Below, piece by piece: positions 1 to 11,742 of a DNA stretch of 64,000 nucleotides. This stretch comes from Fistularia commersonii (taxonomy: Eukaryota; Chordata; Actinopteri; Syngnathiformes; Fistulariidae). The first letter of the stretch is position 1; every line of letters begins with the position of its first letter. The notes below the pieces were generated by a model. It had not been told where the DNA came from and searched no databases. It saw only the letters and a list, made by a program, of their open reading frames with translations. The stretch spans positions 10,060,501 through 10,124,500 of the forward strand of contig JBBMNZ010000015.1 in assembly GCA_037954325.1 (NCBI GenBank), written 5' to 3'. Both the position numbers and the translations under genes were made by a program.

Positions 1-457
1 AAACAGGAGGAGACGGGAAACAGCGTCTCTCACGATATGTTCAAATTATCGGAGGTTTGCAATAAATAAGTAGGTCTATTTGCAGGAAATGAATGAGCGC
101 GGCATCACTGAGGACGGTGTTTGTGGGAAAGTCACTGTACGGAAAGAAAAACCAACTGATAAAGATGTCGCTGGAATAAAACATGCTTATTTGGCAGAAA
201 GCGAAATAGGCGGCGGCTGCGTGTCTTTGAGAACTGTTTTCGTCGTCACAAAAGAGTCGTCCCGAGGATTTCGGCATGGAAAATAAATAAAAAATGTAAA
301 AAAAAAAAAAAAAAAAAAAAAAGTCAGTGTAATAGATGTGTCTTTGTGAAAAGAAGAGAAAGAGAAAAAAAAAAAACTTGAAACAGGTCAGGCTGGCTTG
401 AAGAAAACATTATAATGAATGGAATTCACTGCAATGTGCAAAGGATAGCTGCACAGG

Positions 458-498
<41 letters not shown>

Positions 499-1247
499 CA
501 TTGAGATTCCAACAGCTGGACGATAAGTTGATTTTTGAAAGCCGAAAAATGTGCACACCCGGTGAACTAATTGAGCCGCTGGTATTTATCAGGCTCCATA
601 TCTTCCCTCCACCGGGGACCGAATCACATTAAAACACTTAAAGTTGTACCTTCTCTCGACTGCCCCGGTTACACAGGCTGCAAAAAAAAAAGCTACCAAA
701 TAAAGTTAAAACTGTAAAAAAATAAAATAAAAAATAAATAAATAAAAAAGGGGTTTCACATAACATTTTGATCTGGACTCAATGGTGATAAAATAAATTT
801 TAGTCTGCTTCCATTAATCCTGATGGATCGTTTAGGTCCGACGAATGGCCGACTGTTATTATTTTGGTTTTTTTTTTCGGCGTGCGGACGCTGTCGTCAC
901 GTCCGCTTTTCTTTAGCCGCTCGGGTCGGACGAGGTCGGACACGTGCGCGTGGCACCGGGCGGGAGTCTCAGCTAAACGCTAGCAGGTACAAAGATCACG
1001 TCGACGTCTACCTATACACCACCGAGTTCGTCAAACGGCGGGAGGGGGCGGAAATGCCGAATCCGAGTATTAAATCACTTGACACTTTGCGATTCTGGCG
1101 AGGAAGGCGAGCTAAAAATTCGTCCCGCGGGGGCCGTGAGCGAGTTCTATTTTGAAGCATTTCGATCTGGATTCGGGCCGCGGTCCGAGCGGCGGGACGC
1201 GTGACTCGATTTTAAAACGTGACATTTTTTAGCAGGTGCAAAATAGT
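1..1247. other. Noncoding stretch, presumed rnf43 5' intron or flank
   Basis: No gene seen. It holds an A25 tract (298-322), a (TG)18 microsatellite (459-494), an A-rich block around 689-750 and a GC-rich, CpG-containing stretch at about 880-1180. The short open frames show no recognisable domain. Assignment to the rnf43 5' intron is inferred only from the missing first coding exon. Confidence 0.5.
459..494. repeat. (TG)18 microsatellite
   Basis: Uninterrupted TG dinucleotide run of 36 bases, seen directly. Confidence 0.97.
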
Positions 1248-1640
1248 GCGGGGTTTCCTTTGGGTTCTCCGGTTTCCTCCCACCGTCCCAAACATGCAGG
1301 GGGTTAATCGGTGACCCTCCGTCCACCGCACCCGTGCATGAGAGAGTGAATGGTTTCATATCTTTACGTGACATGAATGAAAGGGTGAACATAGTTTTTT
1401 TTCGTCTCTATGAACTGAGAATGAAATAGTGAATTGCTGCTATATGACATGAATGAGTGGATGAATGGTTGTTTATTTATACGACATGAATGACAGGGTG
1501 AATGTTTTTGTCGCTATATGATGTGAATGATTGAGTGAATAGTTGTATGTTTACATGATGTGAATGTTTGTACTTCTGAACCCCTCCAGAGCCTCTGTGA
1601 GCTTAAATGCAGGATGAATGGATGAATGCATGAACACAGG
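1248..1640. repeat. Decayed dispersed repeat with internal gacatgaatga-type minisatellite
   Basis: The segment starts with a block resembling the common teleost repeat 'ggttctccggtttcctccc ... aacatgcag'. It continues with degenerate units of the form gacatgaatgagtggatgaatggt (four or so copies between about 1330 and 1570) and ends in gatgaatg simple sequence. Related sequence, in the opposite orientation, occurs at 23570-24530, and related heads occur at 26040-26317 and 49015-49180. The element class is not certain; there is no coding capacity. Confidence 0.6.
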
Positions 1641-1756
1641 AAAAATAAAGTGTGTAAATATAGACAGTATATATCGGTGGTCCCCAACCTTTTTATCTCT
1701 GTGGGGCATCAGAGCGCTCTGACTCGTGACCAGTTGCTATCATCATAACGTTTTCC

Positions 1757-2385
1757 GTAATTTCCGGTCGATAAGCCGCGACTTTTTTCACTTGAACAAC
1801 GATGCGGCTGATATATGTTGTTTTTTGGGGTTGGGGGCGAACGAGCTTCACGCCGCTAAAACATTCATCCTCGTCACATCGGACCGATGAAATGACCGGG
1901 AGTCCGTTCAACTCCGACACCGAAGAAGACGACTGACGGTTTTAGTGCGCGGGAGAAAGCCCGAGATAGCGATCCGCTAGCCCAGGGGTCGGCAACCCTC
2001 AACACCCAAAGAGCCATTTGGACCCGGTTTCCACGGAAAAGAAAACACCGGGAGCCGCAGTTGCTATTTGACGTCTAAAATAAAAAGTATCGCATTTTAT
2101 CGTATTGCTTATTTTGCCTACCTGTGGTTGAAAGTCTCGACAAATTGACGGTGTGTGTGACGTATATTTTGAGCGTCGAAAAATCTATAAATATAATATT
2201 ACGAGATCGCAACAATCTTCCAATTTAGATCTAAAATAAAAAAATAGTGACTAACACAAATAAAATTCACTTCAATTAAATATGTATAATCTATTTTCCC
2301 TAAGCCACTCGGAGCCGCCAGTTGCCGAACCCTGGGCTCGCCAGTGCGGCTTATATCGAGGTGCGTACAATAGTCCGGAAATTAC
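1757..2385. mobile_element. pogo/Tigger-like MITE nested in the hAT element
   Basis: Both ends carry the inverted motif gtaatttccgg, followed on the left by ataagccgc and mirrored on the right (gcggcttat about 2346-2354). This is the 'taatttccggactataagccgc' type terminus common in fish pogo-like non-autonomous elements. No transposase is present in this copy, and it is split by a further insertion at 1983-2334. The exact boundaries are good to within a few bases. Confidence 0.65.
1983..2334. mobile_element. Short hAT-like MITE, innermost insertion
   Basis: The terminal inverted repeats are caggggtcggcaac at 1983-1996 and its near-perfect complement gttgccgaaccctg at 2321-2334. The flanking octamers cgctagcc (1975-1982) and ggctcgcc (2335-2342) agree at 6 of 8 positions, consistent with a decayed hAT target duplication. 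The 352-bp body is non-coding. Confidence 0.75.
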
Positions 2386-3019
2386 ATTAATATCCCTTTC
2401 AAAATAAGATTCAGATGTACCACAAATACATTTATAAAGAAAATTTCAAACACTTCAGAATAAGGAGTGGATGTCAAGAAACCTTGATAGCGCATACGCG
2501 TTTACTGATGTGGTGGCCCGCAATGTCTTCTGCCCTTCGTGTTCCTTTTTTTTTATTTCAAAATACTTCCAGGTATTTGTTAAAAGCTGTCTTCCTCTTG
2601 TGAGAAGGCTCTTCTCCTGTCTCTCCACTGGCTCTTTCCCCCCCCCTCGCAAAGAAACTCTCCAAAAATGTCTGTTTCTTACACATTTTTCTAGCTTGTG
2701 GGTTCAATTTTGGCGCGCAAGTGACCTTTTTCAAAATGAAAAGGTTTTTCAAAAATAAAAGCTCGTCCAGACTCGGGTAATACGTAAAGCGGAAATACTT
2801 CGTCATTTCTCGCGCGGCCCGGCACCACTTGATCCGGGCGTTGGTGTCCGCTGGTATATATGATAATTTTGACGCTTTTTATTGATTCATTTGTTTACAT
2901 TTTTTTTTGACTTTTGCAAACATGCTCCAGGAATCCGTGTGCTAAGAACCCAGAATGTAATGGAAGTGGGGGAAAATAAAAAAAAAAAAAAAAGCCCTGC
3001 GAGACACTTAAGTCTAAAA

Positions 3020-3348
3020 CAGGGGTGTCAAACTCATTTTAGCTCAGGGGCAACACGGGGGAAAATCTATTCTAAGGTGGGCCGGATCGGTAAAATCATG
3101 ACATATGAACTACTGTTACATTACATTACATTACATTACATTACATTGCATTTGGCAGACGCTTTTATCCAAAGCGACTTACAATAGAGGACATAGGGAC
3201 TGCAAATACACTTGCAAATACACGATACATGTTACGTACCTATTGTTCAATTCACTCCTCAAACCCGGTCTTTTTTAGCTTTGCGAGCCGGATTAAACCT
3301 GTTCACCGTCCTAATCTGGCCCACGGGCCTCGAGTTTGACACCCCTTG
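3020..3348. mobile_element. hAT MITE with perfect 8-bp target duplication
   Basis: The left end is caggggtgtcaaactc and the right end gagtttgacaccccttg, an inverted pair with one indel. The octamer gtctaaaa flanks both ends (3012-3019 and 3349-3356). The internal phrases about 'gtgggccggatcggtaaaat' are typical of the abundant vertebrate 'ggggtgtcaaactc' non-autonomous hAT family. It carries a later insertion of a short dispersed repeat at about 3113-3235 and has no coding capacity. Confidence 0.9.
3113..3235 (+). repeat. Short dispersed repeat with (ACATT)n head, copy 1
   Basis: A tandem cattacattacatt head is followed by ggcagacgcttttatccaaa and gcgacttacaatagaggac. The same core occurs in the same orientation at 30809-30935 and 53071-53136. 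It is a widespread teleost interspersed sequence; I do not assign a class. Here it lies inside the hAT MITE, so it inserted later. Confidence 0.85.
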
Positions 3349-3356
3349 GTCTAAAA

Positions 3357-5873
3357 GAAGAAGAGAAAAAAAAAAAAATGAATAGCAGGTTTCCGGGAAG
3401 CCATCGTGGTTCGTCCCCCTCGCGGACACGCTGACGAGTGAAAAGAAAAAAAAAGTCGTCGTGCCTTTTTTGTACGCGGTGTAGAGTTTGGGCGAACACT
3501 GTATCACATCTGCGGGTTTTTTTTTTTTTTTTTTTTTAAGAATCCCTTTCACACCGCCGCCATCGTCAGCGGGAATAAAGGGGACAGATTACGTATTCAT
3601 CGGGTCCATTTAGGGGAAGCGAAGCCTTGAGAGACGGCCGTCACAGCACGACCGCGGCGGCCAGATTACTCCCAGGTGCAACGGCGAGGCCGACGCCTCG
3701 GTCGCGGCTTCCCTTCTTCCTGTCTGCGTTTCGCCACATTCATCTCGCCGTGTTTTATCATATAGAAGTCGACCAGCGCCTTCCCGGCTCCCCTCCCGCC
3801 CCCCGACAACCTCCCGGGCCTGGCGCGTTTCTGCCTGCACGCTCTTTGTCTGCTATCGCTTAGAATCTACACCGCTTATCAGCTCCCCTTTACGGACAGT
3901 TCTCTCTCTCTCTTTCTCTTTTTTTTTTTTCTCTCGTCCTACTACCGCTTTTATTTTTCCGCCGTGGCTCACAATGAAGTTCTCGACAGGAATGTCTTTT
4001 TTTTTTTTTTACAAGACGCCGATGTTTTTCCGTCCTCTCTTACGTCTGCGGACCCTGACAAATGGACAAGGGAGGGGAGATATGACAGCTTTTTATTTCT
4101 TATGGCAGTAAAAAAAAAAAGGTCTTTGTCGTTAAAGAGTCAATCTTTGACCTCTGCAGGGTTCGGCCGGACGGGATGACTATATAAATATCATAGCGTA
4201 ATCAGTTTGCCTGTCATTTAAAAATGAATTACAGCGATGCCCCGCTCAGATACGGGACAAAAAAAAAAAAAAAACTTTCCTCAAGCATTAATCGGGAAAT
4301 CTGACGGAGCGCCACTGAACTAAAGCAAATTCAAATTTACTAGTCATTAAAAGGATTTTCGCTGAATTCCTGCGACGCAAACCATTATTTGAGATCAACG
4401 ATGAAATAAAGTGACGCGCGGAGAAGATGATCTCCATGGCGAGCTTCGGTTCGGTGACATTTCTGGTGTGTTTATTAATAAAAATTCACGTAACGACTCG
4501 CACGCGCGCTTGTCACCGCAGACCCTAAACTGACGTCAGGCCGAGAGGGTGAAAGGTGGCACGTCTCAGTATGGGGCCCCGCGATTGGTCGAAAGCGAAC
4601 CCCACCTCTCAATCCCGGGAGAATGAATGAATGAGTTTGTGTGTGTTCCTGTCAGAGGCCCTACTTATTTCCACTCCGGGTTTCTCAGTTATGTGCGTCA
4701 CACTGCGCTCTACAAACACAAGGTAGTATTTTCCCCGGTTTCTCCGGGGACCCGAAGCCACACGGGGGGCCGCTTTGCAAATTGGTGAGGAAATCACTGG
4801 ATACCACAAATCTCACTTTCACTAGGGTGTGTTCCTCTGATCGCTATCTCCCCTACCTGCCCCCCCCCCCCCCCCCCTCCGCCTCCACCGCCTCTCCGTG
4901 CGATCGGCCCGAAGGGCCAAATTGACAGCAGGCGTCTGATTGGATGAAAGCCTCGGCGGCGGCGTTGCAGGTCTTCGCCCGCGGCTCCGGCCGTTGCGTG
5001 CGACGACCTCAGCCTTTAATTACGGCTGTGAGGAGAGCCTTTATTAAGAATGAAGATATATAACCCTTGCCGTTTCCTGTCTTCTGCCTCCTTTCCTGCA
5101 AGGGAGGAGGACGTCGGGTTGATCTTCTGCATTTCACGTTAACCCTCCGGTGTTTGTTCAGACCCGGGATCCGAAAGCGCGCCGCCCCCCCGTCTCCCGT
5201 TAAATGCATTCTTTTAAGTGTTTACATACAATACCTGAACCTCGCAGACACCCGAGCTCTCGTGCCGCACCCTCGATTCCCGCCGCGCCCGAAATCGGTC
5301 GGATGTAAAGAAATATTAAAAAGCTGAGCTCCGTCTTTACGCACCAAATAATTTCAAAATCGTCCTCCGGAATACATTTGTGAAGTAATTATCAGGAAGA
5401 TTGCAGTGTCGTGGACAGCCGGAATAGCGATCGGCTTTTCATCACACAACCAGAGCATGCTAAAAGCCAAAGAAGCGTCTAAGAATTAAATTTTTACCAA
5501 GATACCGACCTGGAAGTATCGGTGGAGACGAACCTGAGAACGGTTTAACGTGAGATAAACCGTTTCTAAAAAAAAAAATGGCTGATTTGAGTGGTGAGAA
5601 AACGGCGGGACGTAAGAAAAATTAAAAGTTGAGTAAAAGTCCCACCTTTCCCCCCTCAGAAAGGAATCCCCTGGCGGTAATTTAGAAATCACCAAAGGGG
5701 AGATCTCCGGGAAGGAGGAAGCGCCTCAGATGTCACGGCAAGACTCCCCCAGAAGGGCTGCGTGTTCAGACACCCGCCCTTCTTCCTCCTCCTCCTCGCA
5801 CCTCAACCTTTCATCTCCAGTACCTTCTGTCTCTGCCGTCTCCTCGACTTGACCTCCTCTGGCATCTTTGCTC

Positions 5874-5913
<40 letters not shown>

Positions 5914-7790
5914 AATGGAGCGGGATGTGTGCAGCTGCAGGAGACTGAAAACACACCGACATGTGTTTTTCCAGACAGCCGACAGTCAGGGACTTTACTT
6001 AAATTGAATTTCCGCATTTTAATTACACAAACGCTATGCAATTCACCGCTGTTTGGAGCCGAGCTGGTCAAAATGTTGATCGCATCTTGGATAATTAACA
6101 AAGGAAATGTTTTGCTCTCCATCGTGCTATTTTCCTCAGTAAATCCACTTCCATTTTTTCAACCACGATTTTACCAATCGTGAAAAAAGTCGACCTTGAA
6201 ATGACTCAAAAATGCTCAAAATACTCATTTATTCATCCGTTCGCTCATTTTCGTTCTCAACCATTCAACCATTCCTGAGAAAACATAAAATTAGCGGGAA
6301 TTTTACCCCATATAAATTATAAAAATCCTACGAAAAATGACTCACATAAACCAAGCAGGATGACGTGGTATGATTATGCAATAAATGAATCGAGGATTAC
6401 TTAAAATCAGCAAAAATCGAATCCTTATAAATGCGATAATGAAAAAATAAAAAGACAGTTAAGGCATTACACCCGAGATCCTGCAAGCATTTTTCCAAAA
6501 GGTGTTCATTGACGCGGTCCGTTTTGGAAAAAAAAAAAAAAAAAAAAAAAAAACGTCATCATCGTAAACGTATTTTCCTCGTCGCCCTCCTGATCCAGAT
6601 CCCAGCTAAGGTGTTATGTCAAACTTTAGAAAACGGTCAAATAAATGACTGGAGCGTCTTTCCGAGTGGCCTTTACGTCCTAATGATATTTCAGTGTTTT
6701 CTTAACGTGAGTGACGCATTTACTGCCGGCGTCTGATGTGCGCTTAAGGAGCCAAACGATGGCGGCGGGTCGATCGCCGGGAGAAGTGAGTCACCCTGAC
6801 TCACGCCGGCTCCCCACGCCGGGTGCAGCGTCGACACGACTCAAAAGCCCGCGGGCGCGGAGTTGGCGCGGTAAAACACCTACTCCCGTCGCCGCCGATA
6901 ATTCCTCAACAGCTATTGAACTCCCCGCGAATTCCTCGGGTCACGCCCTTCGCGAAGGCCCGACGACGCCGACGCCAAATGCGTGGTCGGCTTTTTTTTT
7001 TTTTTTTTTTTTTTTTTTTGTTCTTTCCCGAAGGAAATGATGTAAATATCTCAGGGCGTCGCGGGACAAGCCTGGCGAATACCTTCCAAAATCGTGCAAA
7101 GCAGAAAGACGGTTTTCTTTCAGGATAAAATTAAAAGATGAAGCGGAGCGTTAGAAACAAGCAGGGAACTGTGAGGAGAAACTGACAACACTTTCAAATA
7201 GATGTTCCGACACACCCGCGCTCATAAATTAAAAGTCACTCAGAGAGTATTGAACTCTTATTGAACTCCATCGGTCACGCCTTTGCGGCGTTTCAAACAC
7301 AGCGGATATGTTTTCCTTTTTTGCGATTTTATTTTTGTTGCTAAAGCTTTTTATTTTTAAAATAAGAGGGAAAATGAAATTAGATATGGCTTGAGAACGC
7401 CTCGAGAAAAAACACCTAAATGTTGCAGTTTGGCACCATGATGTGCACTCTTTGTGCTTTTTTTTTTTTTTTTTTAAAAATAAGATGCAATAATAAGAAT
7501 TATTGCGCTCTTAATCGGTTCCACGAATTGCGGCGTGGAGGCCAGACAATATATATAGAATGATGAAAAAATAGGAAGAATATGTGTAATAAATGAAATT
7601 ACTTGGAAACAGCCAGAAAAAAAATGAATAAAAAAAATAATAATAATAATAAATGAATCATTTGAAATTCAGCAAAGTATTTAAAAATACAAAAACTCCT
7701 CTTGGCACCTCTAGGCTTTAAATCCCTTGACTGCTACTGAGTCTAGAATCAGAAATACCTGTTTCCTTCTGAGGCCACAGTCAAACATTC
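3357..7790. other. Noncoding stretch with homopolymer and dinucleotide tracts
   Basis: No gene is supported. Visible are a T run near 3517-3538, a C18 run (4860-4877), an (AC)17 microsatellite (5877-5910), an A26 run (6528-6553) and a T28 run (6992-7019). Several A/T-rich stretches (about 6180-6480, 7300-7680) contain no domain-like frame. The longer open frames here are carried by CA or poly-T translation. Confidence 0.6.
5877..5910. repeat. (AC)17 microsatellite
   Basis: Uninterrupted AC run of 34 bases. Confidence 0.97.
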
Positions 7791-7896
7791 ACCTCTAACC
7801 ATCTAAACATCCCTTCTGCATCCTCTTCTCCATCCCATACATCTCCTCTCTGGTCTTCCTCCAGACCTCCACCCTCAGCATCCTTCTCCCGTGGTC
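7791..7896 (-). pseudogene. Possible LINE-derived fragment
   Basis: On the minus strand this reads as a peptide with GRRMLRVE and KTREEMYG, resembling the C-terminal region of a teleost non-LTR retrotransposon ORF that also leaves the clearer fragment at 57488-57600. It is very short and truncated, so the identification is weak. It lies directly against the LINE 3' end at 7915-8400. Confidence 0.4.
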
Positions 7897-7914
7897 TTTT
7901 TTAATTTTTTTATT

Positions 7915-8400
7915 CAATTTAACCAGGAAAAAAAAAGTCACGTTGAGATTTAAAAACCTCTTTTGCAAGGGAGTCCTGGCCAAGAGGCAGCAACAGAACA
8001 ATATTACAAACAGTTAAAAAAACCAATTACATTTTGACAAGTTGACCTCTGGTGTTCTCAGTTTGGTTTTAAAAGCATTTAGTGAGATAAAATTAGGGAG
8101 TTTCCTGTCTTTTTGAAGTCTGTTCCATGCAGTTTGGGCAGCGTAGGCAAAAGCCCTTCTCCTGAGTTCTGTGCGTGCAAAAAGGGACATAAAGCAACAG
8201 TTGATCATGTGATCGCAGCAGGTGAGAATCAACAGTCGGCCTCGTGACTAAGTCACAGATGAGCACGTCCTTATAAATAAAAGTGTACAAATGTCCCGAC
8301 CTCCTGGTGGACAAAGGTGGCCATCCAACAAGGGAATAAAGTTCACAATCTTCACCACAACACATCACGGTGTCAAAACAGTCTGTTGAGATTGACTGTC
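7915..8400 (-). pseudogene. Broken LINE (L2/CR1-like) ORF2 C-terminus and 3' tail
   Basis: Two overlapping minus-strand frames together give the post-reverse-transcriptase C-terminus of a non-LTR retrotransposon. One contains VGWPPLSTRRSGHLYTFIYK (about 8275-8335); the other, after a frameshift, contains RTELRRRAFAYAAQTAWNRL and FISLNAFKTKLR (about 8050-8185). The following minus-strand sequence, with 'ttggccaggactcccttgca' and 'cctggttaaatt', matches the usual 3' untranslated end of fish L2-type elements. The reverse transcriptase itself is missing, so this is a 5'-truncated dead copy. Confidence 0.75.
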
Positions 8401-10354
8401 TACCCTGTGCTTAAACTCACTGAAGAAATGACTTTTAAAAGTTTAAAAGACACGACATGAAAAAAACGTGTTTTGAGTGAAAAGCGCAAAAGCGCCCCTT
8501 CGTGTCGGCCGAAAGACGGCTGTTTGTAGAGGAGATACACCGAAAAGGACAAGGGAGCTCATGAATTAGTTTGATTAACAGCGAAAAAAGACACCTTAAA
8601 ATATGAAGTAAGTGAAAAAAGCGTGAGGAAGTTCCTGAAAATCAACAAAATAAATCTTTCGTGTCGTTGCTGGAAGGGAATTTTCCTTGACTTTCTTTGC
8701 AGGCGACCAACCGTCGTTGCGTGCGTGCGTGGAATTATTGTCGAAAGTCGGACGAGGCCGTTTGGCGCGGCTGCTTTTATTTTGCCGGCTTAAAAACAAA
8801 CTAGTTATCCTTTGCCGGGATTAAGATAATGACAGATAATTGATCATAATAACAACTTTAGATGCAGCTAATAAAAAGCACTTGTGGAGATTTGCCGACG
8901 GCTTAAAAAGTCATGCAAATAATAATGATGGTAGAAATAATGGTTTAAAAAAAATGAAGCCATCATAGATCAAGGAAATTCATCTATTAATTGTATTTTG
9001 AAATGCAGAAGTGCGTTTATTGTGAAATCCTTCTTTCCCCCGGAGGGAGGTTTGATCGGCGCTTTTGCAAAAAGTTTGAATAAAAGTAGACACGTTTGTT
9101 TTTTGGTCGGTCATTTCAGCCTGAGGGGATGCGGCGAGGCTTTTTCGCTTCTTTTCGCCCGACTCTGTCGGAAAGATCAGCCAGAAGGTTCTAGATCACA
9201 TTCACTCTGCATTTTACTAGTCAGTCTGAGGTCATTTGACGCATCTTTCTCTTATTATTTCTTGATGATAGTATTTTTTATTTAATTCTGATTTAATTTA
9301 GGTTTTTACCTTTTTTTTAAAGGTAATTAAATTATTGTACCAAATTATATTGTATTGTTTTTTTATTCATAATATTCAATAAAAAAAAAATGTTATTTTA
9401 CATAATGTTCTTACTTTTCGTTTATTTCAAGCAGGAGTTAAATCAAACCCTCTACGGCGATTTTGTGCTGATTCCCTGGTAGTTGGCAGACAGCGACACA
9501 TCATGTAAAAACACGCAAGGGATTATCCTGGAAAAAAAAAATGCGTTCGAAGAACTGCTGTGAAATTAGGAAGAATTAACCGGGGGAAAAAAAAGGGCAG
9601 GAAAAACGTCAAGAAATGATGGGAAGATGAATGAATGACGTTAGATTGAGAGTTAAAATCACTGATAATAAGCAATAATCGGGGAAAATACCAGAGAACC
9701 AGGAAGAAAAAGATCAGAAATAGAAGTCTATTCTTTTTTTGTTCGTCTCCAGAGCAAAGACAGATGTGTTACGTCGGTTTTAAAGGCCACAAGCGGTTGT
9801 TTTGCAGCCGTTAAATACTTGATCCGACCTCTTCGCGATCGGCAGGTGTGAATGCGTTTCTGCGAAGGGACCGAGCGTTGTGATGTGGTTTAGCGGAAAC
9901 AGAGGCCGGAGTCTGGTTGGTGTTCCCCAGCTGGGGTTTTCACCATGAGGCGCGTTTTCCTGTAAGAAAGCCTGTGTTTTCCCCTTGGCGGCCCACCCAC
10001 TCCACCCGCTTTGCAGGAATCGACCGCGGGATTGGTCGGAGTTGCCAAAAAAAGAAGACAAAATAGGATTTGCAAAGAAGCCAATCAGCAAAGTGGCCCA
10101 GACAAAAATATGTTGCTGATAAATCATACAATTAAGAGACTAAATTATCTGAAAATTTGTGTAAAATTTAATTGAAATGAAAGAAAACCAGCCAAAAAAA
10201 AGAAAGACCAAGCACTGAAGTTAATTTGTTTCAACCAATGGCTTAAAAGTAGTCCAGACGAAAAACATGCTGCTTACAAATCAGCAACAAATTAAATATC
10301 CAATAGCACTGAATCACCATTATCTAGATTTTTGCTTAAAATCATCCACATTTG
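8401..10354. other. Noncoding stretch, A/T-rich
   Basis: No gene or clear mobile element seen. There are short A runs (for example 9532-9541) and A/T-rich sequence at 9240-9420 and 10130-10350. The minus-strand frames around 9780-10130 carry no recognisable domain. Confidence 0.5.
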
Positions 10355-10763
10355 AAAAAATAAGCAAAAAAATTACCTTAGACACGCTATAAAATGACAC
10401 CTGTGACTTTCCTTAGAAATACTGAGTTTTTTTGATTTGATTGACTAGAAAAAAAAAAACAATCAAAAAATAAGCAAAAAAATTACCTTAGACATGCTAT
10501 AAAATGACACCTGTGACTTTCCTTAGAAATACTGAGTTTTTTTGATTTGATTGACTAGAAAAAAAAAAAACAATCAAAAAATAAGCAAAAAAATTACCTT
10601 AGACACGCTATAAAATGACACCTGTGACTTTCCTTAGAAATACTGAGTTTTTTTGATTTGATTGACTAGAAGAAAAAAAAACAATCAAAAAATAAGCAAA
10701 AAAATCACCTTAGACGCGCTATGAAATGACACCTGTGACTTTCCGTAGAAAAACTGAGTTTTG
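10355..10763. repeat. Tandem repeat, about 111-bp unit, 3.7 copies
   Basis: The phrase taagcaaaaaaat recurs at 10361, 10471, 10582 and 10693, giving steps of 110, 111 and 111 bases. The first three copies differ by only a few bases; the fourth diverges at its end (gacgcgct, ccgtagaaaa). Each unit contains a potential hairpin between tttttttgatt and caatcaaaaaa separated by gactag plus an A run. Near-identity implies recent expansion. There is no coding potential. Confidence 0.95.
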
Positions 10764-11710
10764 AAGCATTGGACTCAAGTGAATGCAGAATTACTTGATA
10801 TTTTTATCAACAATAAAATCAGCATATAATGTACAAAAAAATGGCCTCACGCTCAAAAAAAAAAAAAAAAAAAAAAAAAAAATGAAGCACCAACCAGCAG
10901 GGAATAAGAAAGCAGTTTTTGGAAACCACGCTACAAAGTATCAGAACTGCTAGCAGTTTCCCCTGACGAGGCTCCGAGGCCTCAGATGTGGTTTGGATCT
11001 TTGCGATCCATCCCGCCCCCGCGGCCCGAAAACCCTTTGATCGGACCCGGGACATTTCTCCCGTCCTCCATCACTTCCCCTGCTCCGTCCTCACCCGCCG
11101 GGCCGGGCGGAGGTGCGACGGGCCAATTTTGGCGTCGCCACAAACACTCCCACGTAAAAATGGACCAGGAAATTCTGCTTCCAGACTCACATGGCGACAG
11201 ATTAACCCCCCCACACACACACATCGTTGTCGTCACCCGATAAGTACAACAATCCTTCCTCAATTAAACTGGAATCATCGCGCGATAAAATGCCGAGAAT
11301 TACCAAGCCGTCGAATCAATACGAGAGGAGGGAGGATTATTTTCCCGCCGATAAAGACACTTTGGACTATCCTGTTTGACCGCGGTCGGATCCTCTTTCG
11401 TGTCACATCGGGTCGCCGCCTTTTGTGCGTCTGGTTAGCACACACCAAGACCGAGCCCCGCGGCGGTGGCGGCGGCGCCCCCGGCGGAAGGAGACCCCGC
11501 GCAGGAAGTGCAAAAGGTCTAAATGTGAGAGCGCTGAGTCACAGCGGTGCGTTGCCGGGGGGCGCGGATCGGGTTGCGGGATGAGACGGGTCTTTTAGCG
11601 CGGCGAGGCGAGGCGAGGCGACTCGTCCGTCTGAATGGACGGCGTCCCCGCGGCCTGCGGTGTGTCTCCGTGGAAATGTGGATTCCTTTGTGTTGCTGCA
11701 GGAATGCCAT

Positions 11711-11742
<32 letters not shown>

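Larger units (their letters stand above)
1675..2853. mobile_element. hAT-type DNA transposon remnant (outer element of a nest)
   Basis: The left end reads cggtggtccccaacc and the right end gcgttggtgtccgctg, a decayed inverted pair of the 'ggtccccaacc' hAT family. A perfect 8-bp target duplication gtatatat flanks it at 1667-1674 and 2854-2861, as expected for hAT. The body is interrupted by another transposon at 1757-2385. The right half (about 2450-2800) matches, in inverse orientation, the element at 26318-26901. Reading the minus strand gives broken protein-like sequence that weakly resembles a ZBED5-like hAT transposase; this is tentative and there is no intact frame. Confidence 0.75.

Noticed and set aside
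10988..11584. 198-codon plus-strand open frame
   Set aside because: It lies in a GC-rich, CpG-rich block with competing long frames on the other strand; no recognisable protein features.
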